Shown one piece after another: positions 33,608-44,048 of a stretch of 64,000 bases of DNA. Numbering within the stretch: the stretch's first letter is position 1; the number at the start of each line of letters is the position of its first letter. Source of the DNA: Bacillota bacterium (GTDB lineage: Bacteria; Bacillota; Clostridia; Acetivibrionales; DSM-1351); NCBI GenBank assembly GCA_023400235.1, contig JAEXFI010000054.1:8409-72408 (forward strand), written 5' to 3'. Made by a program: the position numbers and the translations under genes. The notes beneath the pieces are model-generated. The model worked only from the letters and a program-made list of their open reading frames with translations. It was not told the origin of the DNA and did not search any database.

Positions 33608-36600
33608 CTAAAACAGCGTCAACTGCTCTGGATTTAGATACTGCATGACTTCCTCGTCCTCTTCCGCCCGCACATCCTTTACCACCACTCTCATTCGGCC
33701 ATCCTGGAGAATATCCTGATTTAGCAGATAGCTCACTCCGAACCTGGAGGTTAATTCTCTAGGTATCCTGTGCCCTGGAGCTATAAGCTGGATATGGTTT
33801 TGCTTCATTATCTGAAACATTGGCTCCCACAGGTATACTGCTGATGTGGCTCCAAAAGGATTGTCCGCAATTATGACCTTTTTCGTCTTAAGCGTGGTAT
33901 TGGTTATAGTCAGCATCCTTATAAACGATATGAGACATGCCGCAAAAATAAAGTAAAGAGAATTATTCTGTCCCTCGGAACCAACAGCATATTCCCACCT
34001 GTAGAAACGGGAATTTTCTGATACACTTTCAATTTTAAAGAGCCTGACTGCGGCCTTGTCCATATCAACTATCTGGGCAAGCAATTCCTTTGTTGAAAGC
34101 TTTACTGCCACCCGTTTTCTGTCCACGGCTCCATCCTCGCTTATTTCTTTTACAATTCCGTCAATATGGTTCTTCATTCGCAGTTGCTTTTCTTTGTCCT
34201 CAAAGTCATTCATTTTTAATTCAATAATATTTACTCTTCTGCCGTTAACTTCTATTTTTGAAAGGGCTTCCATCTTCCTCAAGTGTCCCAGAACCAGTTC
34301 AGCTCTCTGAATGCATCTGCGGGTGAAATCCTGCTGGTAGCTTTCCAGCTGCAATATGTCATTACTGATTTTTTGCATTTGCTGGTCAATACTGCTTACA
34401 TACTCCCGGAAAGCCTGCTGACGCTCCTTGCATCTGGCGGCTGTATCCGGCCGGCTAATCTTGTACAGCTCCTCCAGTGGCTCAGATATTACAAAGGCGG
34501 CTGTCTCCATACGGATGGATGCAATTCTCTCACTCCATTTTTCACACTGACGGTTTATTGCTCTTTCCAGCGTTACATATTCTTCTTCAAATGTTCTGAA
34601 AGCCTTCAGTTCTGCAGCGATCACTGTGGAATCCACCATTGAACCCATCCGTAGGATAAAGGAATCGTATAGCTCAGCCTGAGAATCCATTTTTGCACTT
34701 TCACTGTTTATTTTCTTCAGGTCCTCCTCCAGTCTGCCAAGCTCCTTACGGTAGCTTTCAATTAATTGGAGAGTAAACCTTATTTCCTCCTGATATTTCT
34801 CTTCACTTTCATAGACAGGCAGCTCCTTAGCTTCCATATTCTCTATATCCTTGATAATTTCTCCCTTTTTCCCCTCTGCTTTTGATATTTTTGCAGTCAA
34901 ACCTCCAATAGCCTTCTGAAGCTCCCCCAGCCTGCCTTCACTGTTCTCTTTATCACTCTTTGACTTCAGTATAATATCCTTTGTGGGTATGATAACAACA
35001 AGCCCTTTCAATTCAGATTCCCATATATCTTCCAAATCTCTTTGATAATCTCTGTTAATTCTGTTTCTCGAATTTGACAGCCTCTCCTGGCAATCCTCAG
35101 TATCCTGTCTGAGCCTTTTTTCATCTGCAAGCTGTCCACTTATGGCAGCCTGCAAGGCATTAAAGTCAGAACGTAGCTCTTCCAGCTGATGATTATTTTC
35201 AAGTCCAGTGAAGCTTTCCACTCCTTTTACTTCCGACTCCAGATCATGAAGCTGCAGCCTCAGTCCCTCAATCTCTGCCTGAAGCTGAAGGGTTTTTGTG
35301 TCCATCGCAGCTATTTCATTTGTTATCCTGGCTATTTCCTTATGTGCAGACTCTTGAGCGGACTTCTTCTCCCTTATTTCCCTACTGATTTGGCTTTGCT
35401 CCTGCTGATACTTTATTAAATTGCCGAGTTTTTCAAGCTTTTCATCCGTCTGGTTAATAATTAACTGCAACTGGTTCAGCGTTTCTTCCATTCGGCTTTT
35501 TTCATTTATCAGCTGCGTTTTTTCTTTTCCGGCTGAAGAAAGCAGTTTATTAAGCTCTGCAATTTCTTTTTCAAGCTTTCCAGCCATTGTAATATTTTCC
35601 TCAACCGCAAGCCTTGTATATTGCCTCATAAAAAGCAAAAGTGCATTCAGGTCTTCCCTTAGGCTGGCCAGCCTGGTGTCTGCATTCTCTGCTTCCTTAT
35701 TCAAAACAGTCAGTTTGTCTTCTATACCTTGAAGGTATTGTATAAACTTATCGTCATTGACTAAAAGTTCGGAAAAGCTGCATACGTAAAAAACCTCCTC
35801 CTTGGCCGGATCCTTTAAACTTCTTACGGCTTCAAGGTTTACCAGAGGAATAGGATAATCAGAGGAATAATCCGTCTTAATTCTTCCATTTTTAAGCCTT
35901 TCAAAGGATTTCCCGTCTACGACAACAGAGAACGGCAAAAAAGGCAGTGCCTCCAAAATTTCTACCTTCTTTGAGGATGGGCCCGCTTCTGCAATCCATT
36001 CAATACCGGGCTTAACATATTCACATTTAGGGCTAAGTGCTTCTGCAAATGCGATTACCTCTTCACTAGGGACATAATAACCCTTTTTTTCAGACAGCTG
36101 CTTTTTTTGCTTCAGCCTGCCAAGCTCTATTTCACTCTCCAGCCTTTTCAGGCCTTCCCTCTCAATCTGAAGTTCCAGTTCTTCCCGGTATTCCTCCAGA
36201 CTGTTTTTGCTAAAGCCCAGGGCTCTTTGGCTTAAGCTCTCAAATTCCTCCTGATATTTTATCAACCAGCTGTCATGAACGTCTTTAGAGTGTTCACTTA
36301 GCTTTATATCACCTTTTATTTTTTGAATATATACGTCTTTTGCCTGTAATTCAGCCCCAATATCATGTATTCTCTGAACAGCCTCAGCCAACTTCTTCTC
36401 CAGCTCTATTTTATTGTTTTCAGCTGCTTCAATAAGCTTTTGGGGTTCCAGCAGGGCTTCTATTTCACCATTTTTCATAAAATAGCTATGAATCTCCTCC
36501 AAAAGTGCTCTTAACTCCATATCCCTTTTTCCTATGGGCTTAAGCTCTGCTTCCAGGGCTGCATCCTTTTTAGCCTGAGCCATAAGCTCATCATTTCTTG

Positions 36601-37996
36601 ACTTCCTCTGAGCAACAAGGATATTCAGAGTCTTTTCCTGCTGGGCGTCTATTGCGCGAAGCCTGTCCAGATTCTTATTTAACAGATACTTAAGACTGCC
36701 CGCCGTCGTTCTGTAATCTTCGATTACCTTATCCTTGTCTGTCTCCAGCACAGAAAGGCTTTTTTGCGCCTCCAGCAGTCTGGATTTTATTTTTCTGTAG
36801 ACTCCGTACTCTTCCAGCGCCATAACCTCAAAATACCTTTTTTCCTGCTCTTTATGCTTTTCCTGGAGATTATTTTGCTCCGACTTGAGAATGTCCAGCT
36901 CTTTATCCAGCCCCTTTATTTCAAAAGCAACAAGCCCTGCCTGCAGAAGCTTTAAAAGTATATTACCCTCAGCTACACCCGCCCTGTTTTCCTCCATCTT
37001 TTTCTCAGCTCCGTACTCAGAGCTTTTCAACTGCTGAAGCTTTTGCTCTATTAGGTTTCTGACAGCAACAGCCTGATGTTTACATTCCTCAAGCAGCAGA
37101 AAGCTATTCAGCAGCTCGTTATTTCTGTTACCGAACTCAGAATAATACTCTTTAATTCTTTCAAACTCAGTCATGTGACCTTTTAACTTCAGATATTCAC
37201 TGAGCCTTTTTCTGATCTCGATGAGCGTATCTGCCAGCAAAAGGCTTTCCTCGTTGCCTTTTTCTCCCTTATTCAGGGCTTCTACATCCTCAACTATTTT
37301 GACAAACTGATTCTCAATAAGCTTCCTGGATGTTGGATTTTGCCTGAAATACGCTTCAATGCTGTTTTCTCCGCTATTAATGCCTTTGATGATATTCCAT
37401 TCTGCTGGAATAAGCTGTTGCCCCTTAATAAAGGTTTGGTACCTGTCTATTCCTTCAAAAATATCAGCGGGCAAGCCCTTTTGCTTTACCTGCTGAATAA
37501 ATTTCCGAATATCGTCAAAGCCCGCATATGTCTTTTTGCCTGCTTCCCCGGAACACAGGGGTACAGTTTTAATACCGGTTATTCTATCATCATTGTATAA
37601 AACGCACCAGTTAATATGCTCTATATCTCCTGCTGAAACATTCTCCTCATCTTCTCCGGCTGCTCCACTAGTAGCAGTACCCCTCCTTTTTCTGGCACTG
37701 AAGCCGGTCAATAAATATTTATAATCGCTGCCCTCTTCTAGTATCCATTCCACGGCCACATGAGAGGTTCTGTCCTTTCCGCCTTGAAACAGAAGGCTTA
37801 CAGGCTTTTCTTTGCGCAGAAAACCCTTTGGAAGTACTGTCTGCAGGAGCATTAGGAGCAATAAAGATTTTCCGCCGCCATTTTCTAAATCATAGGTGGC
37901 ATTTTTCCCGTCCAGCTTCATTCTAAAATCATCATAAAATTGAGTTGCGTTATTAAAATGCACATTTACCAATCTGATTTCCTTTATGTGAGGCAT
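33608..37996 (-). CDS. jetC: Wadjet protein JetC (SMC-like ATPase)
   Basis: The 1462-residue protein is the SMC-type motor of the Wadjet plasmid-defence complex. The N-terminal head has Walker A NGGGKSLL (39-46). Long coiled coils with very frequent Glu, Lys and Leu run on both sides of a hinge-like region near residues 640-740. The C-terminal head has a signature-like SEGQNNSLYF and a Walker B KVIIADNPFGATS, where Asn follows the Asp in place of the usual Glu. Its start overlaps the jetB stop by one base. In known systems JetC extrudes DNA loops and detects small circles. Confidence 0.92.
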   Translation of the reverse strand: MPHIKEIRLVNVHFNNATQFYDDFRMKLDGKNATYDLENGGGKSLLLLMLLQTVLPKGFLRKEKPVSLLFQGGKDRTSHVAVEWILEEGSDYKYLLTGFSARKRRGTATSGAAGEDEENVSAGDIEHINWCVLYNDDRITGIKTVPLCSGEAGKKTYAGFDDIRKFIQQVKQKGLPADIFEGIDRYQTFIKGQQLIPAEWNIIKGINSGENSIEAYFRQNPTSRKLIENQFVKIVEDVEALNKGEKGNEESLLLADTLIEIRKRLSEYLKLKGHMTEFERIKEYYSEFGNRNNELLNSFLLLEECKHQAVAVRNLIEQKLQQLKSSEYGAEKKMEENRAGVAEGNILLKLLQAGLVAFEIKGLDKELDILKSEQNNLQEKHKEQEKRYFEVMALEEYGVYRKIKSRLLEAQKSLSVLETDKDKVIEDYRTTAGSLKYLLNKNLDRLRAIDAQQEKTLNILVAQRKSRNDELMAQAKKDAALEAELKPIGKRDMELRALLEEIHSYFMKNGEIEALLEPQKLIEAAENNKIELEKKLAEAVQRIHDIGAELQAKDVYIQKIKGDIKLSEHSKDVHDSWLIKYQEEFESLSQRALGFSKNSLEEYREELELQIEREGLKRLESEIELGRLKQKKQLSEKKGYYVPSEEVIAFAEALSPKCEYVKPGIEWIAEAGPSSKKVEILEALPFLPFSVVVDGKSFERLKNGRIKTDYSSDYPIPLVNLEAVRSLKDPAKEEVFYVCSFSELLVNDDKFIQYLQGIEDKLTVLNKEAENADTRLASLREDLNALLLFMRQYTRLAVEENITMAGKLEKEIAELNKLLSSAGKEKTQLINEKSRMEETLNQLQLIINQTDEKLEKLGNLIKYQQEQSQISREIREKKSAQESAHKEIARITNEIAAMDTKTLQLQAEIEGLRLQLHDLESEVKGVESFTGLENNHQLEELRSDFNALQAAISGQLADEKRLRQDTEDCQERLSNSRNRINRDYQRDLEDIWESELKGLVVIIPTKDIILKSKSDKENSEGRLGELQKAIGGLTAKISKAEGKKGEIIKDIENMEAKELPVYESEEKYQEEIRFTLQLIESYRKELGRLEEDLKKINSESAKMDSQAELYDSFILRMGSMVDSTVIAAELKAFRTFEEEYVTLERAINRQCEKWSERIASIRMETAAFVISEPLEELYKISRPDTAARCKERQQAFREYVSSIDQQMQKISNDILQLESYQQDFTRRCIQRAELVLGHLRKMEALSKIEVNGRRVNIIELKMNDFEDKEKQLRMKNHIDGIVKEISEDGAVDRKRVAVKLSTKELLAQIVDMDKAAVRLFKIESVSENSRFYRWEYAVGSEGQNNSLYFIFAACLISFIRMLTITNTTLKTKKVIIADNPFGATSAVYLWEPMFQIMKQNHIQLIAPGHRIPRELTSRFGVSYLLNQDILQDGRMRVVVKDVRAEEDEEVMQYLNPEQLTLF

Positions 37997-38709
37997 CAGT
38001 AACTCACCTCCAGGCTCCTGACAAAGGACAGTATATCTTTTCTATTGTCCCTGTCTTCATAATAGTTCCATATTATTGTCTTAAATTTTTCTGTTGGATA
38101 GGCAATCCTCTGACTCCAGTCAATGATTAAAAGCTTTTCATCACTTAGAAACCTGCAAATCACTTCAACAAAGGCAACCTTATCATTTTTCCCACCCGAA
38201 ACGCCTTCTCTGGCATCAGGAAGTCTTTGCCAAACTCTGGATATTTCATAAAAATCCAACTGACTGTCCTCACTGACCTTCTCAAGATCCTCAACCTGCA
38301 TTAACGTATCAAACCTCTTTGAAACAGCTGCAATCAAATCACTTATTTTAATATAAGCAACTGGAGTATCAGGATAGGCCTCCCTGTAAAACATGGTAAT
38401 CAGTGTCATAATAACAAAATAACCTGTAAAAAGCTCACTGTTATTTGAAATATAGGGTATTTTATCCCTCAGCTCCTGATTTGTCCACCCAAACAGCTTA
38501 CTTCCAACCTCAGGGCATATAAACAATCTTTCATTTCCGCTGTAAACCTTCAACTCCAGCTTACCTGCAACATGGTGAAGCATTTCCTCCGTATCGGTGC
38601 TGTACCTGTACTTTTCATATAGCAACACATTCCTGCTTCTGCTAACCTCTTCACCTTGCAAAAGTGCTTTAAGGATTTCCAGTGCGTCATCCAGAATTTC
38701 TGTCGTCAT
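37996..38709 (-). CDS. jetB: Wadjet protein JetB (KITE subunit, DUF4194-like)
   Basis: The 237-residue protein fits JetB, the tandem winged-helix (KITE, MukE-like) subunit that bridges JetC heads through JetA. An N-terminal helical region with EILKALLQGEEVSRSRNVLLYEKY and a C-terminal VEVICRFLSDEKLLIIDWSQRIAYPTEKF are visible. The assignment rests mainly on the size, the position between jetA and jetC and the DUF4194-like pattern. It starts 15 bases after jetA. Confidence 0.85.
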   Translation of the reverse strand: MTTEILDDALEILKALLQGEEVSRSRNVLLYEKYRYSTDTEEMLHHVAGKLELKVYSGNERLFICPEVGSKLFGWTNQELRDKIPYISNNSELFTGYFVIMTLITMFYREAYPDTPVAYIKISDLIAAVSKRFDTLMQVEDLEKVSEDSQLDFYEISRVWQRLPDAREGVSGGKNDKVAFVEVICRFLSDEKLLIIDWSQRIAYPTEKFKTIIWNYYEDRDNRKDILSFVRSLEVSY

Positions 38710-38724
38710 GGTTCTCTCTCTCCT

Positions 38725-40341
38725 TTAGGCAAGACTAAATATCATATTTGTAATCTTAAGGCCGGGTAAAAGCTCAATCTCCTCATCAGGATAACTGGTT
38801 ACTGTTATACCGTTAATGCCGCTTACGGGATTTACTTTATATGCTGCCCTGGCAAAAATCTCTTCAATTGTTTTCATATCATCCTCAGCCTTGGGAGCTG
38901 CATCTGTAAAGCTAAGCATCCTATCCTGCTGGCCAATCTGCTTGTCTCTGTTCAGCTCAATGATAAAGCTAATAAAATCGCCGTTGTAGACAGCGGCTTC
39001 CGAATTTTTCTCAACCAGTAGACTGCAAAACTCTTTTAAATCCAGCTCCTTATGTTCGGTCAAAGCTTCGAGCAGTCTTGACGCATAAAAAATAAAATTA
39101 CCCTTTACCCTGCTTCTGGTAATATCATCTATCGTAACCCTGTCGGAATCCTTTTCTTCCTCTGTTTCCATATTGTCCTCCAGCCTGCTTTTCACCACAC
39201 TTTGGGGCTCTAATACCCTTAACAGGTTAAAACTCTTCCTGACATTGGGATTAATCAAGGGCTCAAAGATATATTTCAGCAGCTCAGGAGTTTCATTGTG
39301 AGAAACCAGCCTTTCAAACTCTCGCTGAAAATTGAATCTCTCTGTAAATATGGCTTTTCTCCTTAAACCCAACACATTGTCATATTCCTTTGTGAAGGTG
39401 ACAGCTTCCTTAAGAAGCTCAGTATGCAGAGTTTGTGCCCTGCCGATTTCCTTTTCGATAATCTTTATCAAGGTAAAAGCTCTCAGTTCCTTGTCTGAGG
39501 CCTTACCGGCATTAATCCTGTCAATATATTCTCCGAAGGCATTCTGAACATTATTTATGGCCAGACTAAAAAGCTCGGATTCCTCCTGAAATTGCTGCAC
39601 AATGCTCCTGTGATAAGACATATAATCTTCCACCGAGTCCATCTCTCCATACATCAGGGCTTCCAGCAAGGTGTACTTTTTGTCTTTCTTTTTTTGCACC
39701 TCCATATTTAACCGCCTGACGGTTTCATATGCAAAGCCGAAGGCCCCCTTTTCCATCTGCTTCTGGAAAAGCATCAGGTTGATAGTGATTTTTGTTTCTT
39801 CCGGAAATTCCTTGGTTTTAAGATAAAAATCTACTCCCTGCTCAGTTATGAAATATTGGAGAGTACCATTCTCTGCCTGCTTTATTTCAATAAATTTAAC
39901 ATACTTTTCTCTATATGCCTGAACTTTGAAGCTGAAAGTGTTCTGGACAAAATTACGACCGCCGTTCTGGAGACTATCCAGAAGCTCAAAGGCAATATCC
40001 CGGGATATTTCGGGCTCAGGCCCGGAAATATAGATTCTTTTCAGGGCTTTGGAAACAAATGCTTCGACATCATCAAAGGTAAGACCTCGGTGCTTCAGTT
40101 TGCCTTCATATATTAAATAAGCCAGCACCAGAAAGGATAATTCCGGGATCAGCTCAATGTACCTTTGATCCAGCTTTCGCTTCCTGAGAAGCTCCATTAT
40201 GGGATAAAATACTTTAATCTGATCCATACGCATATCAATTTCATCTGTAAAATCTTCTATAAGGCTTATTTCAGGGTCTTTTCCAGCTGTGTTCTCCCTG
40301 ATAATTTCCCGTGCAAGTATATCGTCCCTATCTTCAATCAT
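38725..40341 (-). CDS. jetA: Wadjet protein JetA (kleisin-like subunit)
   Basis: The 538-residue, mostly helical, highly charged protein fits JetA, the kleisin/MukF-like subunit that closes the JetC ring. No catalytic motif is expected or seen. An N-terminal winged-helix-like region (about 40-170) is followed by long helices (about 180-380) and a C-terminal winged-helix-like end. It overlaps the upstream jetD gene by eight bases, so the operon is tightly coupled. Identification relies on operon position and general character; a profile search would settle the subtype. Confidence 0.85.
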   Translation of the reverse strand: MIEDRDDILAREIIRENTAGKDPEISLIEDFTDEIDMRMDQIKVFYPIMELLRKRKLDQRYIELIPELSFLVLAYLIYEGKLKHRGLTFDDVEAFVSKALKRIYISGPEPEISRDIAFELLDSLQNGGRNFVQNTFSFKVQAYREKYVKFIEIKQAENGTLQYFITEQGVDFYLKTKEFPEETKITINLMLFQKQMEKGAFGFAYETVRRLNMEVQKKKDKKYTLLEALMYGEMDSVEDYMSYHRSIVQQFQEESELFSLAINNVQNAFGEYIDRINAGKASDKELRAFTLIKIIEKEIGRAQTLHTELLKEAVTFTKEYDNVLGLRRKAIFTERFNFQREFERLVSHNETPELLKYIFEPLINPNVRKSFNLLRVLEPQSVVKSRLEDNMETEEEKDSDRVTIDDITRSRVKGNFIFYASRLLEALTEHKELDLKEFCSLLVEKNSEAAVYNGDFISFIIELNRDKQIGQQDRMLSFTDAAPKAEDDMKTIEEIFARAAYKVNPVSGINGITVTSYPDEEIELLPGLKITNMIFSLA

Positions 40342-41452
40342 GTTTATATCTGAACCTTTCTTTCATTACAGCAGCGGACAAGGCCTCCTGAGGTATATAA
40401 AAGCCACCGTTGATAAGCTTCCGTATTTTTACCGCTATATTTATATCAAAGTCGTTTACAAACTGTATAACATTTTCCTCTATGACCTTTTGTTGCTTGG
40501 GAGTTTTAGAAGGCCCCTTCTTCAGTCCGACCTCAAGCACTGCCTCATAACCTTTGTAAAAAGGAACAATCCTGAATTCTGTAAATCTCGACTTAAGTTC
40601 ACAGTAAATATTTATCCCCTCGGCATCCAGGTCTCCAAAGTAGTGAATTGTATCCACTAAGGGATTAATCTCATATTCCTCAACATATTTAAAGCTGCTG
40701 AGTATTTTTTTACCCTCTCCATAAATAAGCATATCAGTCTTGATTTCTGCTGGCAAATCCATAACATTTCTTTTAAAGGACCAGAAGGTGTCCTTGTTTT
40801 CTACTATGAAAACATTTCGACTTTTTTTTGAATAAAAATCCTTCTTTTGAAAACTGAAAAATGGCTCCACTGTTTCAACACACCCCAGCTGCCGGTAGTT
40901 CAGGCCCATCCGTTTTAAAACAATTTCTCCACGGCTTCTGGCTTTTTCATCACCCCTGAAGAATTTTTCATCCCCAAAGAGTTCATATGCACGTTCATTT
41001 ACCGTAACCACACTGCTATCTTTATTTCTCATATAATTTAAGATTATATGGATTATATCTATATCCTCAAAATAATTCTCCGGATTTTTCAAATAATAGT
41101 CTACTGCTGCAGGAGGTGTTATGCTTCTGATAATCTCTGAACTAAGCCGATTATCCTTCTTTTCGTTTTGAGTAACCTTTTTGTATTTGGAGTAAAGCCC
41201 CTTATGATTTGGCTTATTGCCAACGGAGGATATGCTGTTTTCAGAGACCAAAGCTTTTATGCAGTTTATAAATGCAGCTTGTCCCTTGGGGCTTTGAAGA
41301 AAAACAGGCATGTCGGAATTAATGCTTTCAGCAGCAGAAAGCAAATTCCTCAAAGGTACAAAAGTATTTTCCCATTGACTAATCACTCTTTTTAAAGCTG
41401 TATATATTTCCTGCTCCACATATTTATTCCTTTCATTTGATTCACTTCTCAT
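40334..41452 (-). CDS. jetD: Wadjet protein JetD (TOPRIM nuclease)
   Basis: The 372-residue protein is the DNA-cleaving subunit of Wadjet. An N-terminal DNA-binding region (about 1-200) is followed by a TOPRIM-type domain: the conserved Glu218 in VFIVENKDTF and the acidic pair Asp274/Asp276 in YFGDLDAEG. The C-terminal GGFYIPQEAL is typical of JetD. It is the first gene of the operon (order jetD-jetA-jetB-jetC), whereas the best-known type I systems have it last. In known systems JetD cuts plasmids after JetABC has fully extruded them. Confidence 0.92.
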   Translation of the reverse strand: MRSESNERNKYVEQEIYTALKRVISQWENTFVPLRNLLSAAESINSDMPVFLQSPKGQAAFINCIKALVSENSISSVGNKPNHKGLYSKYKKVTQNEKKDNRLSSEIIRSITPPAAVDYYLKNPENYFEDIDIIHIILNYMRNKDSSVVTVNERAYELFGDEKFFRGDEKARSRGEIVLKRMGLNYRQLGCVETVEPFFSFQKKDFYSKKSRNVFIVENKDTFWSFKRNVMDLPAEIKTDMLIYGEGKKILSSFKYVEEYEINPLVDTIHYFGDLDAEGINIYCELKSRFTEFRIVPFYKGYEAVLEVGLKKGPSKTPKQQKVIEENVIQFVNDFDINIAVKIRKLINGGFYIPQEALSAAVMKERFRYKHD

Positions 41453-41564
41453 TATACATAAGAATGACTGTGAAGAGTATATATAAAAGTAATTTTTAGT
41501 TAAAGAGTCTGTACCTAAGCAGCTTTAGACTCCTTCGCTTTTCAGCCGAGAGTAATTGACACTG

Positions 41565-44048
41565 CTATTCAACAATTTCTATGGCTTCCACGATACTCCT
41601 CTTTGCAATCCCACCCAGAGGGAGGCAGGTGGCAAGCAGACAAGCCACAATAGACATGGCGGACGCCTGTAGCACCGGTGACACCGGAAAAGCCGTCAAT
41701 GCTATCTTATCGGTGACTGCCGCTTCTGCCATGATGGTGCAAATATATCCTGCTATTGCACCGAATGCACTTGCTATTATTCCATAGTAGGCACCTTCCC
41801 ACAAAAAGCTCTTGTACAGGCCTGCTTTACTCATTCCCACAGCGCGCTGCATTCCGATTTCATTGACGCGGGTATGAATGTTGGTATAGGTCGTATTGAT
41901 AATGTTCAAAAGTCCGATAAGTCCAATAAACAGTATCATTCCCCAGCCCAGCAGCTTTATTTGCCTGTAGCTTTCCTCCAGCTGCTTGTCGGTATTCTGA
42001 TAGGAAAGCCACCGGCTGCCCGTTGTTTTATTGCACATCTGTTCAATTTTTTGCTCCAATACATGTTTATCCGTTCCGGCCGCTAACACCGGATATAGTT
42101 CAGAATAAGTGTTTTTCCCTGTCAGCTCGTCATAGACCGTATCAAAGGCCACCACTTGAACACCATTTACAAACCCTTGATTATCTAGTCCTACAGCGTT
42201 GCATATGCCCAGCACTTTAAGTTCTCTTCCGGCAACTGAAACAGTATCTCCCCTTTTAAAGGAGGTAGTTTCCGACTGTCTTCCCTCATAAGAAATGGAC
42301 ACAGGATTTTTTACCAGGCATGCTTTCCCGTCTTTTATCTCTTGTAGCTCCTCTGTTGTTAGTGTCTGCAAAAGTATTTTAAAGCGTTCCAGGTCCACGC
42401 CCACAATTTGAAGAGTTTCACCGGGCTTGAGCCGGAATCCTGTCTCAATTGGCAGCGTACCGTTGCTTTGCTGCATATAAAGTCTGTATTTCAAAGTGTG
42501 CAGGCAGGCTACCCCTTCATACAAATTTAACTCCTTCACAACAGCCGGTTCAAAGCCCACCGCCTCATTGGTAATGGAATAACCGCCCAAATGCAGTTTT
42601 TGAACGTCCTTGGAGATATCCAGCAAGCCTGAGAAGGATTGAAGAGCCACGAATACCGTAATGCTCATTACTAAAGAGAGAATTGTGATAGTGGTCCTCC
42701 CCATATTTCTTTTCAGGTTCAGCCTTGCATAAAATGCTTCAAAATGCCGTATGGATCTCTCTCGGCGACTCATCCTTTTAACTTTGCCTGTTATACCGTT
42801 CATGGCAACCGTAGGTGAGACTTTTGCGGCATAATGCGCCACGGGCATAGCGGCAATGAAGGCGGATATCAATGTAATGGTGGTACTGATCAGCAGCGGA
42901 AGCAGTTTTCCCTTACTGCTTCCCGCAATCAAGGCTTGGAGTTCCGCCATATTCTGTACCATAAAAATCTCCGGAGAAAACAGGCTTGTGGCTGCTTTTG
43001 TGATTCCACCGGCTGACAGTACACCCAGAACAGCACCTGCCGGAATGCCAATAAGGCATAGCAGGATAAGCTGTTCTGCAACCAAAAGATAAAGCTGCCT
43101 TTGCCGCCCTCCAATTGCCCGCAAAATTCCATAATCTTTAATTCGTTTACTTACAGTGATTTTTAAAACATTGTAAATGACGAGGCCTGCTGCTAATAAA
43201 ACCAAAGAACCAATTATGATACCAGCAGCTATCATATAGGAAATACCACCGCCGCCCGGGTCAGAGTCACTTTCCTGTTTATCATATTTTATGCCCAGGG
43301 CCTTCAGGTAAAGCCAATTGTATTGTATACGGCTGCCGGGGAGCTCAACCTTGTCAGCAAGCTTGTGTACGGTCTGTTGAAAGCTCTTTTTTTCCTTTGT
43401 GCGGAAATCCGTGGAATAGAGCATATATTTTTCAGGCAAATATTTTTCAGCGGCTCCCCTCCCTGCAATTCCGGTGACAATCCCGGAAACGTAGGCAAGG
43501 TAATTGCTTTTTAAAATTCCGCACAGTGTAAACTCCGCTTTATAAGCATATGCTTCTTCCTTGTCCTCCAGTATGGAAATACTTAAATCAAGGGTAAGGG
43601 TATCGCCTATTTGGCCTGAGACACCCAGGTAATCCAGTGCATCCTGGGGTAAGGCAATCTCTCCGGGTCTCTGCGGGAGACGACCCTTGCTGATTTGTGA
43701 AATGGCCGGATAAATCTCCAGGCTCTCCTTGTCATATTCTCTTAGCTGTAAAGCTATTCCGCTGTTTTTCAGCCTAGCCGTACCAAGAATGATGTTGCTG
43801 CCCACAAAGGAGAGCGTGCCGGCTTCCTCAAGAATAGCTTTTTGCTCCTTTGTCAGGTTATGAAATGTGGCATAACGGTTGCCATTCAGCAGCCCTGCCT
43901 GCTGTTCCCGCAAGGCTTGCAAAATTCCCCAGGACTGCCCGATAACTGTTGTCATCATGGTGGATAGAACTATGGCAATCACCATAAGGGCGGTGGTCAG
44001 CTTTTGAGCGCTCAGTTCTTTCCACGCCAGCACATGATAAGCTTTCAT
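41565..44048 (-). CDS. FtsX-type ABC transporter permease
   Basis: The 827-residue protein has two FtsX permease domains. One N-terminal membrane segment (about 18-38) and a large extracellular region (to about 270) precede three segments (270-400); a second set begins near residue 440, followed by another extracellular region and three segments at the end (about 695-815). The LNIINTTYTNIHTRVNEIGMQRAVGMS motif is characteristic. It overlaps the ATPase gene by four bases and follows a two-component system, the usual organisation of peptide-antibiotic sensing and resistance modules or lipoprotein exporters. Confidence 0.9.
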   Translation of the reverse strand: MKAYHVLAWKELSAQKLTTALMVIAIVLSTMMTTVIGQSWGILQALREQQAGLLNGNRYATFHNLTKEQKAILEEAGTLSFVGSNIILGTARLKNSGIALQLREYDKESLEIYPAISQISKGRLPQRPGEIALPQDALDYLGVSGQIGDTLTLDLSISILEDKEEAYAYKAEFTLCGILKSNYLAYVSGIVTGIAGRGAAEKYLPEKYMLYSTDFRTKEKKSFQQTVHKLADKVELPGSRIQYNWLYLKALGIKYDKQESDSDPGGGGISYMIAAGIIIGSLVLLAAGLVIYNVLKITVSKRIKDYGILRAIGGRQRQLYLLVAEQLILLCLIGIPAGAVLGVLSAGGITKAATSLFSPEIFMVQNMAELQALIAGSSKGKLLPLLISTTITLISAFIAAMPVAHYAAKVSPTVAMNGITGKVKRMSRRERSIRHFEAFYARLNLKRNMGRTTITILSLVMSITVFVALQSFSGLLDISKDVQKLHLGGYSITNEAVGFEPAVVKELNLYEGVACLHTLKYRLYMQQSNGTLPIETGFRLKPGETLQIVGVDLERFKILLQTLTTEELQEIKDGKACLVKNPVSISYEGRQSETTSFKRGDTVSVAGRELKVLGICNAVGLDNQGFVNGVQVVAFDTVYDELTGKNTYSELYPVLAAGTDKHVLEQKIEQMCNKTTGSRWLSYQNTDKQLEESYRQIKLLGWGMILFIGLIGLLNIINTTYTNIHTRVNEIGMQRAVGMSKAGLYKSFLWEGAYYGIIASAFGAIAGYICTIMAEAAVTDKIALTAFPVSPVLQASAMSIVACLLATCLPLGGIAKRSIVEAIEIVE

